Shown piece after piece: positions 11,786-24,931 of a DNA stretch of 64,000 nucleotides. Every line of letters starts with the position of its first letter. The stretch's first letter is position 1. The notes beneath the pieces were generated by a model. That model searched no databases and was not told where the DNA came from. It saw only the letters and a list, made by a program, of their open reading frames with translations. A program made the translations under genes and the position numbers. The stretch is from Synaphobranchus kaupii (taxonomy: Eukaryota; Chordata; Actinopteri; Anguilliformes; Synaphobranchidae), in NCBI GenBank assembly GCA_029718625.1, contig CM056380.1, forward strand, positions 99,254,926 through 99,318,925, read 5' to 3'.

Positions 11786-12869
11786 CTGAAAGAAAAAGCC
11801 TTTAATTAAAACAAGGCCGCCATGCTTCATGTAGAAATATATGCCGCAGAGTCTGGTGTCAAATCCTTCAGACAGTAGGCCAACATACAGAGTCAAAGGA
11901 TTGCCAGTCTCCCTGATGAGGTATAGAAATTCATTACAGCACTGGTAAAAAGGCTGACCAGAAACAATGCCAAAAAAAAAAACAAATTCAAAATAGCACC
12001 AGACTGCAATGTGGAATTTGCAATCAATCTTGCTGGTAGTGCCCATAAATGAAAAGGATAATACATTTGTATAACGATTAAGACAGTCATTCAGTACAGA
12101 GGCAAAATGATATCTAATTCACTACAGTACCATATTGTCATCCAGGGAAGGAATGAGTCAATGGGAATGCCCGTGTCTCATCACCCAACCCCATCGCTCA
12201 ATTGGGTGACTGCAGTCTTTTTTTTGGCACCTGAATGGACTGCAGTGTGAAAGGAATCAGGTGACACATAGGGTTTGTCAAATGTACACCACTGCCTGTT
12301 TTTAAAATGTTGATATTGACAGATTGTCTTATACGATGTACTCAGGCAAAGCCTGGGATAAGGACCTAATTTAATGTATTCATGTTTAATGTTTTGGCCA
12401 GCTGTAGAGCTCATTTAAATTGATGTCCTGACAATATGCTCTGTAATAAACAATGATAACAAAAATTTGTGGAAAATTTGCCAACATGAAAATACCACAT
12501 CTTACAATGCAACAATACAATACAAATACAACATTATATATATGGAATAGAATGTTCTCTGAATTGCTGATACCAGCAACAATTAAGTATTGAGATGACT
12601 CCTCCACAAAATGTACTTGTAAGACCAACACAGAAGCCAGCTGGGAAAACATCTGTGTTTATTCTGAAGCTCACTACCTGAAACCAGGAGGGTCAAGCCT
12701 ACTGTTCACTAATTGCAAACGTGTTTTAAATGATGTGCTCCCTTGCTGATACAAGACCTAAGTAAAATGGTTTTACTCCCAATATGGGCAGACAAACATT
12801 TTTAATGAATTCAATAACAATACATTCACGTTTCTCCTGTAAATATTTTAAACATTTCATTTTGGCACT

Positions 12870-12926
12870 ATTATTATTATAATAATAATTATTATTATTA
12901 TTATTAAAGGGGGGGGGGGGGGGGGG
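12870..12926 (+). repeat. (TTA/TAA)n plus poly-G
   Basis: A TTATTA/AATAAT trinucleotide run that changes phase in the middle, directly followed by 18 consecutive G (12909-12926). Confidence 0.9.
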
Positions 12927-15689
12927 TGTTGTGTTAATTCTGTGAAGAGATGTCAAAGGAACACAATTAAATGAGACAAGGCTATTTAATGCATTCACGG
13001 GGGGAGAACATCATTTACATCTCACACTCTTTCAATGAAAATAAATCTCACTGAGTTACAGCCACACTGGCGATGCAGCGGGAATAAAACAAATAATTTT
13101 GTTTCAACGAGGAGAGACAATGGCATACGAGGAGTGAAGGACCGCACTGTCAATGCTTTTCATATTTTAAAATCCTTCAACAAAGGATCATCTTTGTTCC
13201 TTTGAATTGTCATGATGTATTCATATATCTTAATTTTTGTAAAAGAAACATTTAATCTCTCCCATCTTTGTTTCCCTTCTGTAAATTGACAAAAGTAATT
13301 GTCTTTGCCTCTTTGAATGCTTTGATTTACTGATTTGAAGAAAAGATTCCACAACGTCTTGGTATTCTATCAAATAAATGACTCGATTTATATTCTTGAA
13401 CATATGCCATTTTGTCAGTAAATTCCTTTTTAAAATGTTCATCTTGGAGGTTAATTTTTGAGGACAGAAAGGAGACTACTACTACTATTTATTTAATATA
13501 ACTTGGGTCATAATAAGACATATGGGTTTACATCTAACAGGCAAATGTCATAATTTCATGAATGTAGTGTGATGACAACCTCAAACATATTGAAAATACA
13601 GAGGTGGGTGGTTTATTAAATCCATTACATGACACTCTATGGCTTGTAGAAATAACATATAAAAGGGGTCATTATTATAAGAGAACAAAAGCCCAAACAA
13701 TATATTACTATGGAGCCAAATCAACAGCCCACAAACCCTGATGATTGATTCCTGTATTCAAATGAGTAATAATGCTCTTCTAACTGTAGGCCTACACATG
13801 CAAGAACAATACAATTTTCTGTACTTTTTTATTGTTAACAGCAGAATAAGAAAAAAATCCATGGTTGGTCTGTGCATTTGGCCAAAAAAACCTAATTGCC
13901 AGGTTTTATTCATATTTTATATATCATTGGACTGCTCTATGATAACCAGAACAGCAGTGCAAAGCAGTACTCATAAATGTTACAAACAACAAACAAATGT
14001 TTAGAAGTATATTCTGTTTTACAATACATCCTGTATTTAATGAGTTAATTTGCATAATGCCTGCATTATTTAATTGTCATACCTTGAGGAAACAAAGAAA
14101 TTTTTGCAAATGCAAATACTGCATTATTCATCCAGAATACATTTAAAGCTTGGTACTCAAGGCCCAGTACCGAGCGCTTACTGACATGCTTACAGTTTTT
14201 TTTTGTTTTTTTTTTATCGACTTGGTACTATTTTCTATAAGTATGTGGTAAAATTTCACAACTCTTTGTACAAAACAAATAATCTAAAAGGCTGTTTTCC
14301 CAAAACTTTAATAAGAACTATGGTCAAAATAGCTCAATAGATTTGTCATTAATTCGGATGGTAATAACAGGGGTCATGGTAAAAATGCTACAATAGGCTT
14401 AACACAGTTTATTGAGGTTACAACTAGAACCATGGACACAGCACGTTTGACAGTTATAATACACAAGTAGAACATGGGTGAAATTGTAGAGTGACATTGC
14501 AAAATCCATGTCCCAAATTGTAACAGTAACGGACAGCTGCCATCCTGTACTATGGCACTCTGGTGGTTAGAAATTTGCCCAGTGCTTCACAGCATAGTAC
14601 AGTGGAAAAATAAACTCTTGCTCACAGACTAATATCAAACCACAGAAGTTACAGTACTGAGGAAGAATATGAAAACATATTTTTTTCCCACAGAATTCAA
14701 TGTTATTAAGTCCTGCGGTCCGTAAACAGAGAACAGAATCAGGGAGAACCTGTTGGGAATTCCTCTTCGTGTTATACAGACAGCAATATCACCGAAAAGA
14801 GAGCGAACTTAGAGAGGCGGCGGATGGGCTGCAACCAAACTTATCCTAGGAACCTCTCGCAGGATTTCCCTGCCACAGCTCGTGTCGTCTCTCCCAGGCT
14901 GGGATGCTATTACTCCCCTCCTCTGATACTTGTTGCTCATTTTGAATGTGTGTAATAATAAATCCCAAACAACAAATTAAAGTTCATACATTATTTTTGA
15001 GTACCACAAATAAGGTCTAGTTGTTAAAAAGTTATCGTGTCGTGAACTGCACAGCCAATGTTTTTGAAAACCCAGAATTGCAGTTTGCCATGTCCAATTA
15101 AAGATCTCAAAAGGACAGCCCTATGCTTTAGGCGAGAGGATGAGGAAGGGAAGCTATATGCAATCCTACATCTCCACACACCTACAGTATTTCTGCGGAA
15201 AGCAGTTTCTAACAGGTAAATCATCTTCATACACAATACGGATAAGTAGGATTACAGAGTTCAGCGATAGCGGGGGCCCGAAACTTGAGTTCCTATCGGG
15301 CCAGTGCCAGATTACAGCACTTAATATGCCCTCATTAAATGTATAACTAGGCAGATAACTAACTGTCTTCTAAGAAGCATCCAGAGTCCGGCAGTAAATT
15401 TGACATGTTTACTGATGATCACTGCCAAAGAACTTGAAATACAATACAACACCAGGGGGGTATAGTAGGAAGGAAGCTTAACAAAGCCAGAGTTTCTTTG
15501 CGTTACCTGGCTTGACAAAACCTAAGCATCGCAATATACTACGAATACGGGACTACGAATGCGGTTAACAACTAGTTAAGTGAACACAGACCTTCTAACT
15601 AGCTCTCGCCTGCAAAGTTTTATCCAACACACAAATTCTATGCTATTAATTGCATTGGGACGACAACGTCAACCTAACTAGCTGTATAC

Positions 15690-15882
15690 CAGGGCTGCCC
15701 AACCTTGTTCCTGGAGATCTACCGTCCTGTAGGTTTTCACTCCAACCCTAACAAAGCACACCTCGTTCAACAGCTAGAGATCTGATTGAGCTGCTAATTA
15801 GTAGAATCAGGTGTGCCAAATTAGAGTTGAAATAAAAACCTACAGGATGGTAGATCTCCAGGAACAGGGTTGGGCAGCCCTG
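15690..15882. mobile_element. hAT MITE (~193 bp)
   Basis: Ends are CAGGGCTGCCCAACC and GGTTGGGCAGCCCTG. The inverted arms include GGAGATCTACCGTCCTGTAG. Flanks CTGTATAC (15682-15689) and ATGTAGAC (15883-15890) match at 6 of 8 positions, a decayed 8-bp duplication. A common type of short hAT derivative in fish genomes. Confidence 0.85.
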
Positions 15883-18164
15883 ATGTAGACTATGGGAAAA
15901 TGAAAGAGGTACTAACTAAGCTACTTGCATTTTCCATTATTTTAAAGGAGAATAGGTAGTTAAATTCTACCATAGGCTAAGACGAGTGTGCGTGCACGTG
16001 TTGTATGGGCGTACATGTGCACGTGCATACATGTGCACAACTTTGTCCTCCCCTCTGGTTTCTTCACAATTCGCACAGTTCACATCTAAGACCATACAAC
16101 ATGCTGTTAAGACATAATGTCATAAGAAAATAGTGCAGTGGGTTGGATTAAGATGGGAGCCAACATACTGACTGAAGACGTGAGCCAGTGATTATACTGT
16201 CCTGACCTCCATGGAATACACAATGCATATTAGTTAAGATCAACCTTTAAATGGCTATGCAGTCAAGGGTTTATTTAATCCAACAGTTGTTCGCTGTCTC
16301 CATCACAGCATGCATTTTCTTTGATTTAGCTTAATTTGCCCTTTAGGACACCTATGTTACGGTCCCACTAGCACAGATATACAAATAATAAAGTATTTTT
16401 TTTCCCTCAAACCTAATTAAAACAGATGTTTATTAATTAGTTTCTGACTGGAAACAAATGAGTGAAGTGATTATCCTGCTATTTATATTGTTTAGGGTAA
16501 ATCTAGTAAGACAGGAAAACAAATGCATTTTGTCACGAACAGATGTGTTCCCATTAAGACAGGGTTTGGGGGAGGTGGATAAGAAACACAGCAAAACATT
16601 GGAGCTGCTAATTAGTGGGAAAATGATCCATCCCATCCTGCTTTGCATCCTCTGCAAATCAGCCACTTAAAATAGGAAAACAATTCACACATCGATTCAT
16701 CTTGCTTTATCTTTTGAGATTGGACACTTCATACTCCTACAGTAACATATGCACTGAATTGCCTTCTGAAAAGGCTGCCTATAAATGCTGGCAATTTTAA
16801 CTACATGGTCAAGTTACACCGGTGTATATACTTTAGGGGTAAAATCTGGGCTTAAAATGAATTAGAAATACAAGTGGTAAAGCATATTCACAAAATGGCT
16901 CCGGCCAAAAGAGTGATAAAAGTAGTTTGGGAGCCTTGCAACACCCTCTAAGTTCAGCTTCCCAAAGCAGCGATGAAAAATGCAATCACTTTTGTCTTAC
17001 TGGCCTCTGTGAACTTGAGAGTTTGGATTTTGCTTGCCATGAATTGTTTCACGCTCTTCTTAAATTAGACTTTTAAAGCGTGACCTGGAAATCAAAATGA
17101 CATCTTTGCAAAGAGTATGATTTTGACAGTCTGTGCATTCCTTTCCTGTCATGATTTATGTCAGGACACATTTTCCAGGGTGACAACTTAGTTCTGAAAT
17201 ACAAAACATTGTCGACAAGAACAGGCAATGATGTCTGTATCACCAGCCTTTTCTTTTAAGCGGTATCAGAACATAGTATTTATATTTTACATATTCTCTC
17301 ATTTTTGTACTTTGCTACTAAATTGTTATCCAATTCAAACATCACAAATACCCAACATTAGAAATAAATGACAGCATTTGTTTCAGTTTTGACGGTTTTC
17401 GTCTTTCCTCAGCTAGAACTTGTGCCGTATTTTGTCTCACTGGCTTGTTTAGTAAAATCTTTCATCATTCGCTGACCTTTCCAGTCTGGCTGGGGTCATT
17501 TCAGACTTTAATTTATCTCATACGTGCGTCTAAAATCTGCTGTTAGTGAAGGAGTTCAGGGGTCAGCTTTCTGTGGGTTACAGCACCATCATCCTGCTGT
17601 CACACTGATGAGAAAGCTCTGAATCATAATATAACAATTGGTCTAGGCTGCTGCCACAGAATTATAATGTGCTGTACCGTATAATGTGCCCTGACCTTTA
17701 AGATCACTTTTAAGCTGAGTCTAACTAAATGCCATCACGGCCATTGCTACACACCTGACTTTAAACTCTGGGCTTGTCTGGAATCATGTTGTGGCCCATG
17801 TCTGATTCCAAGCTCTTATTGGCTACTTGCTTTCCATCATCTCTCCCTGCTCCCCTTTATAGCCAAATGACTGGCCTATTCTTCTCTCTCAGTAAGTACC
17901 CATGTCAACCTTTTCCTGATGCTGATCTTGATAGAGCAGTATTATAGTAACCAAATCAAGCAGCACCTTTCAACTAATTCTTACGGAATACTTGGGGGAG
18001 TTTGAAAAAGCAAGCACCTTTTTTTTTTAAATGGAGTATTTGTGAACCGGTGGATCAAGAGCGGGTTGTGACTATTCACCAAAGGGTCAATTTTCTCATG
18101 ACTGAACAACACATCTAGTGACACCATTTTCCCAAAAGACGTGTGAGTGAGAGCATGGGCAATG

Positions 18165-19191
18165 TACAAACCCCAATTATAAAAAAAGTTTGTAAAAACT
18201 TTTACAGTATGTAAAATGCACATTAAAGCAGAAAGCAGTGATTTGTAAATTCTCTTTTACATACATTTAATTGAAAACAGTACAAAGAAAAGATATGTAA
18301 TGTTTTGCCTCATCAACTTTATTGATTTTTATAAATACATGCTAATTCCGAATTTGATGCCTGCAACACGTTCCAAAAAAGTCAGGGGCAAAATAATAAT
18401 AAAAAGACTGGGAGGTTCAGGAAAAAACCTGTATGGAACGTTCCACAGGTAAACAGGTGATGCTATCATGACTGGGTATGCTAGGATATGAAAAAACTCT
18501 TGAGATCTTATTTTCAGGTAACAAGCGATACTATAACCTCTCTGCATTTGAATGGATCTCTATGGGAATTGGGGGGTGGGACTAGATTAAGCTGTAAATT
18601 ACACGGGAATAGTATGGAACACATGTTTGGCTAAATGGCTGTAAGTGATCAAGGGTCTGAGCTATCAAACGAGCCCCAAACCATCACTCTGCTGCCAGAT
18701 ATGCAGTAGATATGGATGGATCACTTTAAGGGTTGTTTCTCCTGACTCATTTTCCTATTGAACTCTATGGAAAAATACGTCAGGAGAAACAACCCTTTAA
18801 GTGATCCATCCATATCTACTGCATATCTGGCAGCAGAGTGATGGTCTGAGGCTCGTTTGATACCTCTGATACCCTTGAGGACTTACAGCCATTTAGCCAA
18901 CCATGGGTTCCATATTATTCCCGTGTAATTTACAGCTTCCAAACAGGTGTTTTTTTAACTTCCCAGTCTTTTTTTTTTTGCCCCTGTCCCAACTTTTTTG
19001 GAACATGTTGCAGCATCAAATTCAGAATTAGCGTATATTTACAAAAATCAATAAAGTTGATAAGGTAAAACATTAAATATCTTTTATTTGTACTGTTTTC
19101 AATTAAATATATGTAAAAGAGAATTTACAAATCACTGCTTTCATGTGCATTTTACATACTGTCCCAACATTTTTTGGAATTGGGGTTTGTA
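18165..19191. mobile_element. 1-kb foldback element, family F1, complete copy
   Basis: Terminal CAAACCCCAATT is bounded by TA on both sides, compatible with a TA target duplication of Tc1/mariner type. The arms meet near 18755, and GTTGTTTCTCCTGAC is mirrored across the centre. Arm landmarks are GGAACGTTCCACAGG, AACTTTTTTGGAAC and CCATCCATATCTACTGC. The right arm lacks about 0.2 kb present in the left arm, so pairing has a bulge. No transposase. Relatives are at 36811-37124 and 43560-44653. Confidence 0.8.
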
Positions 19192-19317
19192 ATAACAGTG
19201 TAAAAAATCACGATAGCCAATTTATCAACTGCTCTACGAATCCAATACCAGAATACTTTCTGTGACTTTCTGTGATTTTATATCATTATCACACCTCCAC
19301 CAAATAAGTTTATACAC

Positions 19318-19893
19318 TGTGGTGCCAGGGAGGGAGTTGGGGTGCCACCCTCTGCTGGACGGCACCACCACCACACCTAGAGGCCGCAGCCCTGCTGCCC
19401 TGTCCAGAGGTCCAGCCGGAGGTGCCGCCAGAGGCTGCAACCCCACTGCTCTGTCCAGAGGGACCATCCAGAGGCGTCGCCAGAGGCCACAGCCCGGCGG
19501 CCCAACCTAGAGGGGTGGCCAGAGGGCACCATGCTGCCTGCCACCCCAGAGGGTCCCTCGACACCACCTGTCGCCGTGGGCCCTCCAGAGGAGTCCCCAA
19601 CGCTGCCCGCCACAACAGCACCAGCACCACCACCACACCCAGGCAGGGGGAACAGCTGTGGCTAGTCTTAATTAGCCCAGGTGCGCCGAGTTGGGCCTGA
19701 TTAGCCTGCCTTTAAAAAGGGCCTGGTTCCCAGGCCAAAGAGAACACTTTTGATTTAACCTTCCAGGAGTGAAGTGTGTTCTTGGTTTTTGTTTTGTGCT
19801 GCGCTCCTTGGGTTCCTTTTGATGAGTTTTTGTTTATTAAAAACAACGTTAACTACCCATTTTGTCATTCTGTCTGTTCACCCCTGTACCACA
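19318..19893 (+). mobile_element. Probable solo LTR with a GC-rich minisatellite
   Basis: Bounded by TGTGGT and ACCACA, a 6-bp TG...CA inverted pair typical of LTRs. Inside: a GC-rich block of about three ~51-bp repeats (GAGGCYRCARCCC... near 19380-19500), a TATA-like TTTAAAAAGG (19713), and an AT-rich end with TTTATTAAAAAC resembling a polyadenylation region. No obvious 4-6-bp target duplication and no neighbouring gag or pol, so a solo LTR is inferred. ORFs through the GC block (for example 19422-19700) have unusual Pro/Arg/Gly content and are not credible host genes. Confidence 0.45.
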
Positions 19894-21790
19894 ATGCGCA
19901 TTAAACAGAAAGCTTCTGTTATTGTTTTTGTTTTTTTTCACAACTGGATACCAAATTAAATTCACAAATTCCACTTCTATCTTCGGGAAGACTGATACCC
20001 AGAATTCACAGAAGTGCACCTGCTGCAGTAGACTGCTGTGCACTTATTCAATCAAAGGGCCATTTTTTACCACCAGCCCGCTGCACCTGATTGCAGTAAT
20101 CTGAGTGATAAATGTAAGCTTTGAAGATTGGTAGCTGGTACGCTGCATGTGTGCGTTAATCTGTTTTCATAAAGGGCTAACTAGGATTCTCATTTAGAAT
20201 AACGTCATGTTTAAAATAAGTTTATCAAATACGTATTATTTTTCTCCCAACTTGGTAAAACATTAACAACTCCTCTATGTTACAGACCTCATCTCGTGCT
20301 GATACGCTCTTTCCCGAAGATTAATGTGAACATATTCTCAGTGCACAAGCATTCACATTGATCAGTGTAAGGCTTTGCTGAACCAAAAATGAAATTTTCT
20401 CCTTGCCTTCTTCTTGTGACCATACAAAATAATATTCCAAATGAAATCCGCACCCAGACACCCAGAAAGAAAAATAAAATGGTGCAAAGCTGGAACAAGA
20501 CCATGCCTGTTGTCCTCAGCCTGGTCTTTCTTTGTGAGGGACATGCCTGAGAGGATAAAAAAATCAGGCTCCGGAATGTTCTGAAATAAGGACTTCGGAG
20601 GCATTTATTATTCATGTTGGTTATTACGTTGCTGATCTAAAAACTTGGATGGGCAAAAATGGCAGCCGACCCGCAGGGTGGTTTGGACACTCTGATGTGC
20701 TGAGCACAGAGAGGAGACTCTGTCCCATTGAGCCCATCAGAGCCAAGCAGAGTTATCCATAGGTAAGAGGGGGAAAACACAAAGAAAACACAGTAAGAGA
20801 ATAAAAAAAAGAGACTGTTAAGAAACAAGAATAGAGAAAGATCATTTAAAGTATTTCCTCACACAGAGATGAAACCCTGGCATCCCTTTAATGGAATGAC
20901 TGCAAGGCTGTTTTTCTCGGCTGGAGAAGGCTGATGTTCCTCACATGCTGTGAAAAGTTAATGAACATGAAAAAGAAAGAAAAAAATCTAAAGACAAAAA
21001 CAAGTAAATTCACCAGCTTCCAAAATCCTCCATTGTGTGACAGCTGACTTTCATAGTGTTGCTATATTTCCCCATTTGCAAAAAAGAGTCACATGAAGCC
21101 CAGAGTCAATGGCAGGCAAGGCACAGAAACCTGGGTTAAAATGATTTAAGGAACCACACAGGTGGAGTCATTCACCATGGGTGTCCTATTTGGTTTAGGG
21201 AACCGCTGCAGATTAGGCCTTGACATATCAATTTAAACCCCAAAAATAATGCTCTTCAAGGACAGTTTGACAGTTTTTAAGGTCTATATAAAGAAATTAA
21301 TTGAAAGCAAAAATTTGTTTGTGTTTATAAAAAAAATAACACATGATGAGTGGCTCAGTCAAATTCGATCCATTCATTGGGCCCTATCTTACACCCGGCG
21401 CTAAGCGGCGCTAACCCAAACGCAAGTGTCTTAGCTAGTTTCAGACCGAAGCAGTGGTCATTTCAGCGCCCAGCGCTCATGTCGTTTAAATACCAAGTGA
21501 TCTTGCGCCCATAGCAGGGTTATTATCGTAAAGTAAAACTAAGATGGAAACTAGGTGTGAAAAAACCTTATCGTAAACTGAAATAAAAATAAAAACAAGA
21601 CGGAAACGAAACGAAAACGATTGATTGGGCATTGATATAGTTAATGATAATTATCTTTGGTGGAATGTGGAAAAACAATATGACAACGACGCAAAACAGA
21701 TTATTTTTAACATTAGTGTTTAGTCCATTATTTTGATCACTAGTGAGTTTACCCGTGATGTGATACAATGCAAATGGTAATCCCTATTAC

Positions 21791-21982
21791 CAGAGGTGTA
21801 AAATCCAGGGGTCAGAAAGTAGAAGTCCTGCCATGTGTTTCTTCCACCCATTAACTCAGCCATCTGAATTCACTAATTCTGTCTACCTCCTGGCTGAAGA
21901 ATTGTGCTAATGAGCAAATCCAGGTGATTGGAACAAAATACCAAGGAGGACTTTTACTTTCTGAACCTGGATTTTACCTCTG
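21791..21982. mobile_element. hAT MITE (192 bp)
   Basis: Ends are CAGAGGTGTAAAATCC and GGATTTTACCTCTG. Flanks CCTATTAC (21783-21790) and TCTATTAC (21983-21990) match at 7 of 8 positions. Subterminal AAAGTAGAAGTCCT and AGGACTTTTACTTT are also inverted. Confidence 0.85.
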
Positions 21983-22082
21983 TCTATTACTTAGATATGT
22001 TTATATTATGCTTTGTGTCAGCTGTAGTTACCAAATTTTTACAGTTTGGTTAGCAGTCCAACATTAGCGAATTGTAAACCCT

Positions 22083-22255
22083 ACGGTGTATTTTTCACAA
22101 AGCAGGATTACTGAGTTAGCTGGATAACTGTAAAACCCGGAACCCTCCCAAATCCGGAACATGGACTAAAGTAAAAAGTCTGTTCCGGGTTTTACTTAGT
22201 GCAGTTATCCAGCTAACTCACTAAATTAACCCTGCTTTGTGAAATACAGCTGTAT
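22083..22255. mobile_element. ~170-bp inverted-repeat MITE
   Basis: Arms TTTCACAAAGCAGGATTA and AACCCTGCTTTGTGAAA, with GAGTTAGCTGGATAACTG against CAGTTATCCAGCTAACTC and AAACCCGGAAC against GTTCCGGGTTTT. A small central loop. The target duplication is unclear. Confidence 0.75.
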
Positions 22256-22827
22256 ATTTTTCAGTCTAAATTGTTGCTAACGTAACTTCTGAGAAAGTGA
22301 ACATCTACATAAACAAATAAATGCTCAGATCGAAGACATAAAGACCGGCGTTGTAAAGATGGTTTATTTGCTGCAATGTTTTTGTGGAACATAATTGTGT
22401 TTAGTCCTAGAATGAACGAGGTTTAACCCAAAGGTTTATTGTTACGTCATTCGTAAACAGACATCCTAATATTGTGTCCGAGTCACACAGGTGTGACCGC
22501 ATGCTTCAGGGTGCACTGCAGGGACCACTGCAGCGCTGTAACACCCGTTTGACTGTAAGCACCAAGTGGTTAAAAATGAGTTACGCATCACTGGTCATTT
22601 CATTTTGTAGTGGGCATACGAAAAATCAGACTGGGCATAGGCGTATGCCTGTGTATCACGTAGACTAGACTACTCATAATCTCTTTTAAAAAGTGGTTAT
22701 AGCCTATTTATTTTGGCAGCTGGGTCAGTGGAAATGTAGCCCACCTCGGAAGTAGAACAATGACCAACTGCAACCGTCTCACACACACGCACAAACATGC
22801 ACGTGTGTATGTTTGTTGATGTCCACA

Positions 22828-24079
22828 CATGGACGGCGCTACACCGGGGCAAGGGTGGGCTATAGCCCCGTCACAAATTTGCTTAGCCCCGGTTTAGCCC
22901 CCCCAGGCATTTTAATAACATTTTTATAATTATAATAAAAAATATATAAAAGTAAATCAACAATTCTAATCCCTTTCTGATATTCACCCTGGCTACGCAG
23001 CGTATGTAGCCTATGCTATGACGTAGGCTACGGGTGTGGGGGTGTGTGTGTGTAGGGAGCTCAAGCAAATGACAAAATAACGTAAACTGATTTCTAACGT
23101 TAGCAACCCGGTGTTTCCCATAGCCTACAATACATCAGGCCTACAGAGTTCGCCACCATGTCAAAAAATATTAAATGGAAACGTCATTGTTTGAAAACTA
23201 ATTTACTATCATTTTAAAATCAATAGAAAATGTGTTCTCATAAGCTCTCCATGTGATCCGTCTTCGGAAATGATCAACTACTCAACAGATTTGTGGAGTG
23301 TGTGGACCTCCCTAGGTAGCAACTCCCAAGTGTAAACTACAGTGTTTTGATTGGCGTTAGACTAATCTCACAACATTGTCTGCTTGGCCATGCACAGATG
23401 AGTAGATTTGGAAAGTGAATAACTAACCTAAATTAGCTAAATGATCATTTTCAATCTTCGTCATCTCGACATCAGCTAATAACAAGAGCTTGCCTCCAAA
23501 AAATGGCCAGGTACCGTTAAAGATCTCATATTTCTTCCATGTAGCTAAATGTACAAGCTAAATGAGATAGGGGAGAGTGGTGACAGTGGAAGCTGTTCTG
23601 ATAATACAGAAACCAACGCAAATGTTATGGTGCAGCTTTATGGAGCACACCTAGGAGCATAACTAACTGATATGTAAAGTTTGCGATCTTCGTTAGATAA
23701 TGAAACTCCTAAATGTCCCAATCACAGAGCAGCGGTTAAACAACGACATTTTAGCCATCTTTTTTGACATAACGTTACACTGATAATTTATCCTCTCTTC
23801 TCACGTCCTTTTTCATTATTTTCCGGTGTCTTATTTTCTTTGATGTCTGATATTTTTAAGTACTCGTATTGATGAAGCCAAATGACATTTGTAATGCCAT
23901 TTCAATTTACAGAATTGTACAATTCTGACTGTTGTATAGATGCTCTGCCACTTATGCAGGCCCCCCCAGCGCACACACAAAAGCCATCCTGGGGGAAACA
24001 CAGCTAACGTTAGCACCCCCATGTATTGACCTAGCCCACCATTAGCCCAGGGAGAGAAAAGTTCCTGGCGCCGTCACTG
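22828..24079. mobile_element. Non-autonomous hAT element, perfect 8-bp TSD
   Basis: Starts CATGGACGGCGC and ends GGCGCCGTCACTG. TGTCCACA flanks both sides exactly (22820-22827 and 24080-24087). The core from about 23155 to 23961 is the same sequence as the core of the hAT at 56276-57578, although the terminal inverted repeats are entirely different. The core contains a short reading frame near 23568-23640 giving GESGDSGSCSDNTETN, the kind of acidic/Ser stretch found near hAT N-termini, but no full transposase. Confidence 0.85.
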
Positions 24080-24092
24080 TGTCCACATATAA

Positions 24093-24244
24093 GGCCTGAT
24101 TTACTAACCTTTAGTGTGTGCAAACCCATTTAGCACATGCAAAACGAATAACAAGACCAATGATTGGTCATTGTATTTGTTTTGTAACAATCATTGGTCA
24201 TGTTATTGGTTTTGCACATGCTAAAAGTCTTACTAAATCAGTGC
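24093..24244. mobile_element. ~150-bp inverted-repeat MITE
   Basis: Ends GGCCTGATTTACTAA and TTACTAAATCAGTGC. Inner arms GCACATGCAAAAC and GTTTTGCACATGC, and CCAATGATTGG against CAATCATTGG, are inverted. It sits 13 bp right of the hAT ending at 24079. Confidence 0.7.
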
Positions 24245-24636
24245 ATTGTTAAGTCCTGTCATTTTCATTCAATCATTCAAAACTTCAAGCTAGTTTGAGA
24301 TGGATTGCAAAATGTATTTAAATGTTCAAAAAATTATTTGAATTATTGTTTGTTTTACACAATACCTGGCTTAAACATCTAGCCTACACAATACCTGTTC
24401 TAAACCTCTAAAACATTACCCCTAACAAATGGGGTACCCGCGCAAAAAAACTAAAACTAAGCATTTCCAAAAAACGGAAACTAAACTCAAACTATCAAAC
24501 CCATTCTTAAAACGAACTAAAACTAAACTGAAATTGAAATCTAAATGGAAAACGAAAGAAAAATAAAAACTAATGAAAATTTCAAAACTAGAATAACCCT
24601 GGCCAATAACAAGTGAACTGGGCGGGTTGGTCTTAA

Positions 24637-24927
24637 AGGGATAGTTCGGAATTTTGGACATAATGTCTCAATTACGACTTACCCATGATGTAGTTGATTG
24701 ATGGAAACTATTTTCAGCTAATTCCATGCTGTCCCTTCTTTTGCTTTCCCATTATTATATTGTTGGGAAATTGTTTGGTCAGGAATTACCGGGAACCAAT
24801 TGTGGTGTTAAACCCTTATGTGAAAGATTATTATTGTGTATATCAATATACATCATAATGGTTAGTCCGAATAATATTGATCATAATAGGCTATTGATCC
24901 ATATAGCCTATTGCTTGCTGGCACGCT
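24637..24927. mobile_element. TTAA-type element fragment (left end)
   Basis: TTAA (24633-24636) is followed by AGGGATAGTTCGGAATTTTG, resembling but not identical to the terminus of the next element. No matching right end, so it is truncated or interrupted by the neighbour that starts at 24932. Confidence 0.5.
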
Positions 24928-24931
24928 TTAA

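Larger units (their letters stand above)
21515..24601. mobile_element. hAT-like element, host to further insertions
   Basis: Begins CAGGGTTATTATCG and ends CTAGAATAACCCTG. Flanks GCCCATAG (21507-21514) and GCCAATAA (24602-24609) agree at 6 of 8 positions. Subterminal repeats of AAAACTAA type occur at both ends (21525-21620 and 24440-24590). It contains other elements at 21791, 22083, 22828 and 24093. No transposase ORF is visible. Confidence 0.65.

Noticed and set aside
11705..12046. 113-residue ORF ending in [12 protein letters not shown]
   Set aside because: Only its last 23 codons are coding (fhit exon 11717-11785). The rest is intron upstream of a clear CAG acceptor.
19310..19636. GC-rich overlapping ORFs on both strands
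   Set aside because: Open frames on both strands come from low stop-codon density in a GC-rich repeat, probably in an LTR.
20289..20615. 108-residue minus-strand ORF
   Set aside because: No domain or splice pattern; hydrophobic stretches are typical of AT-rich chance ORFs.
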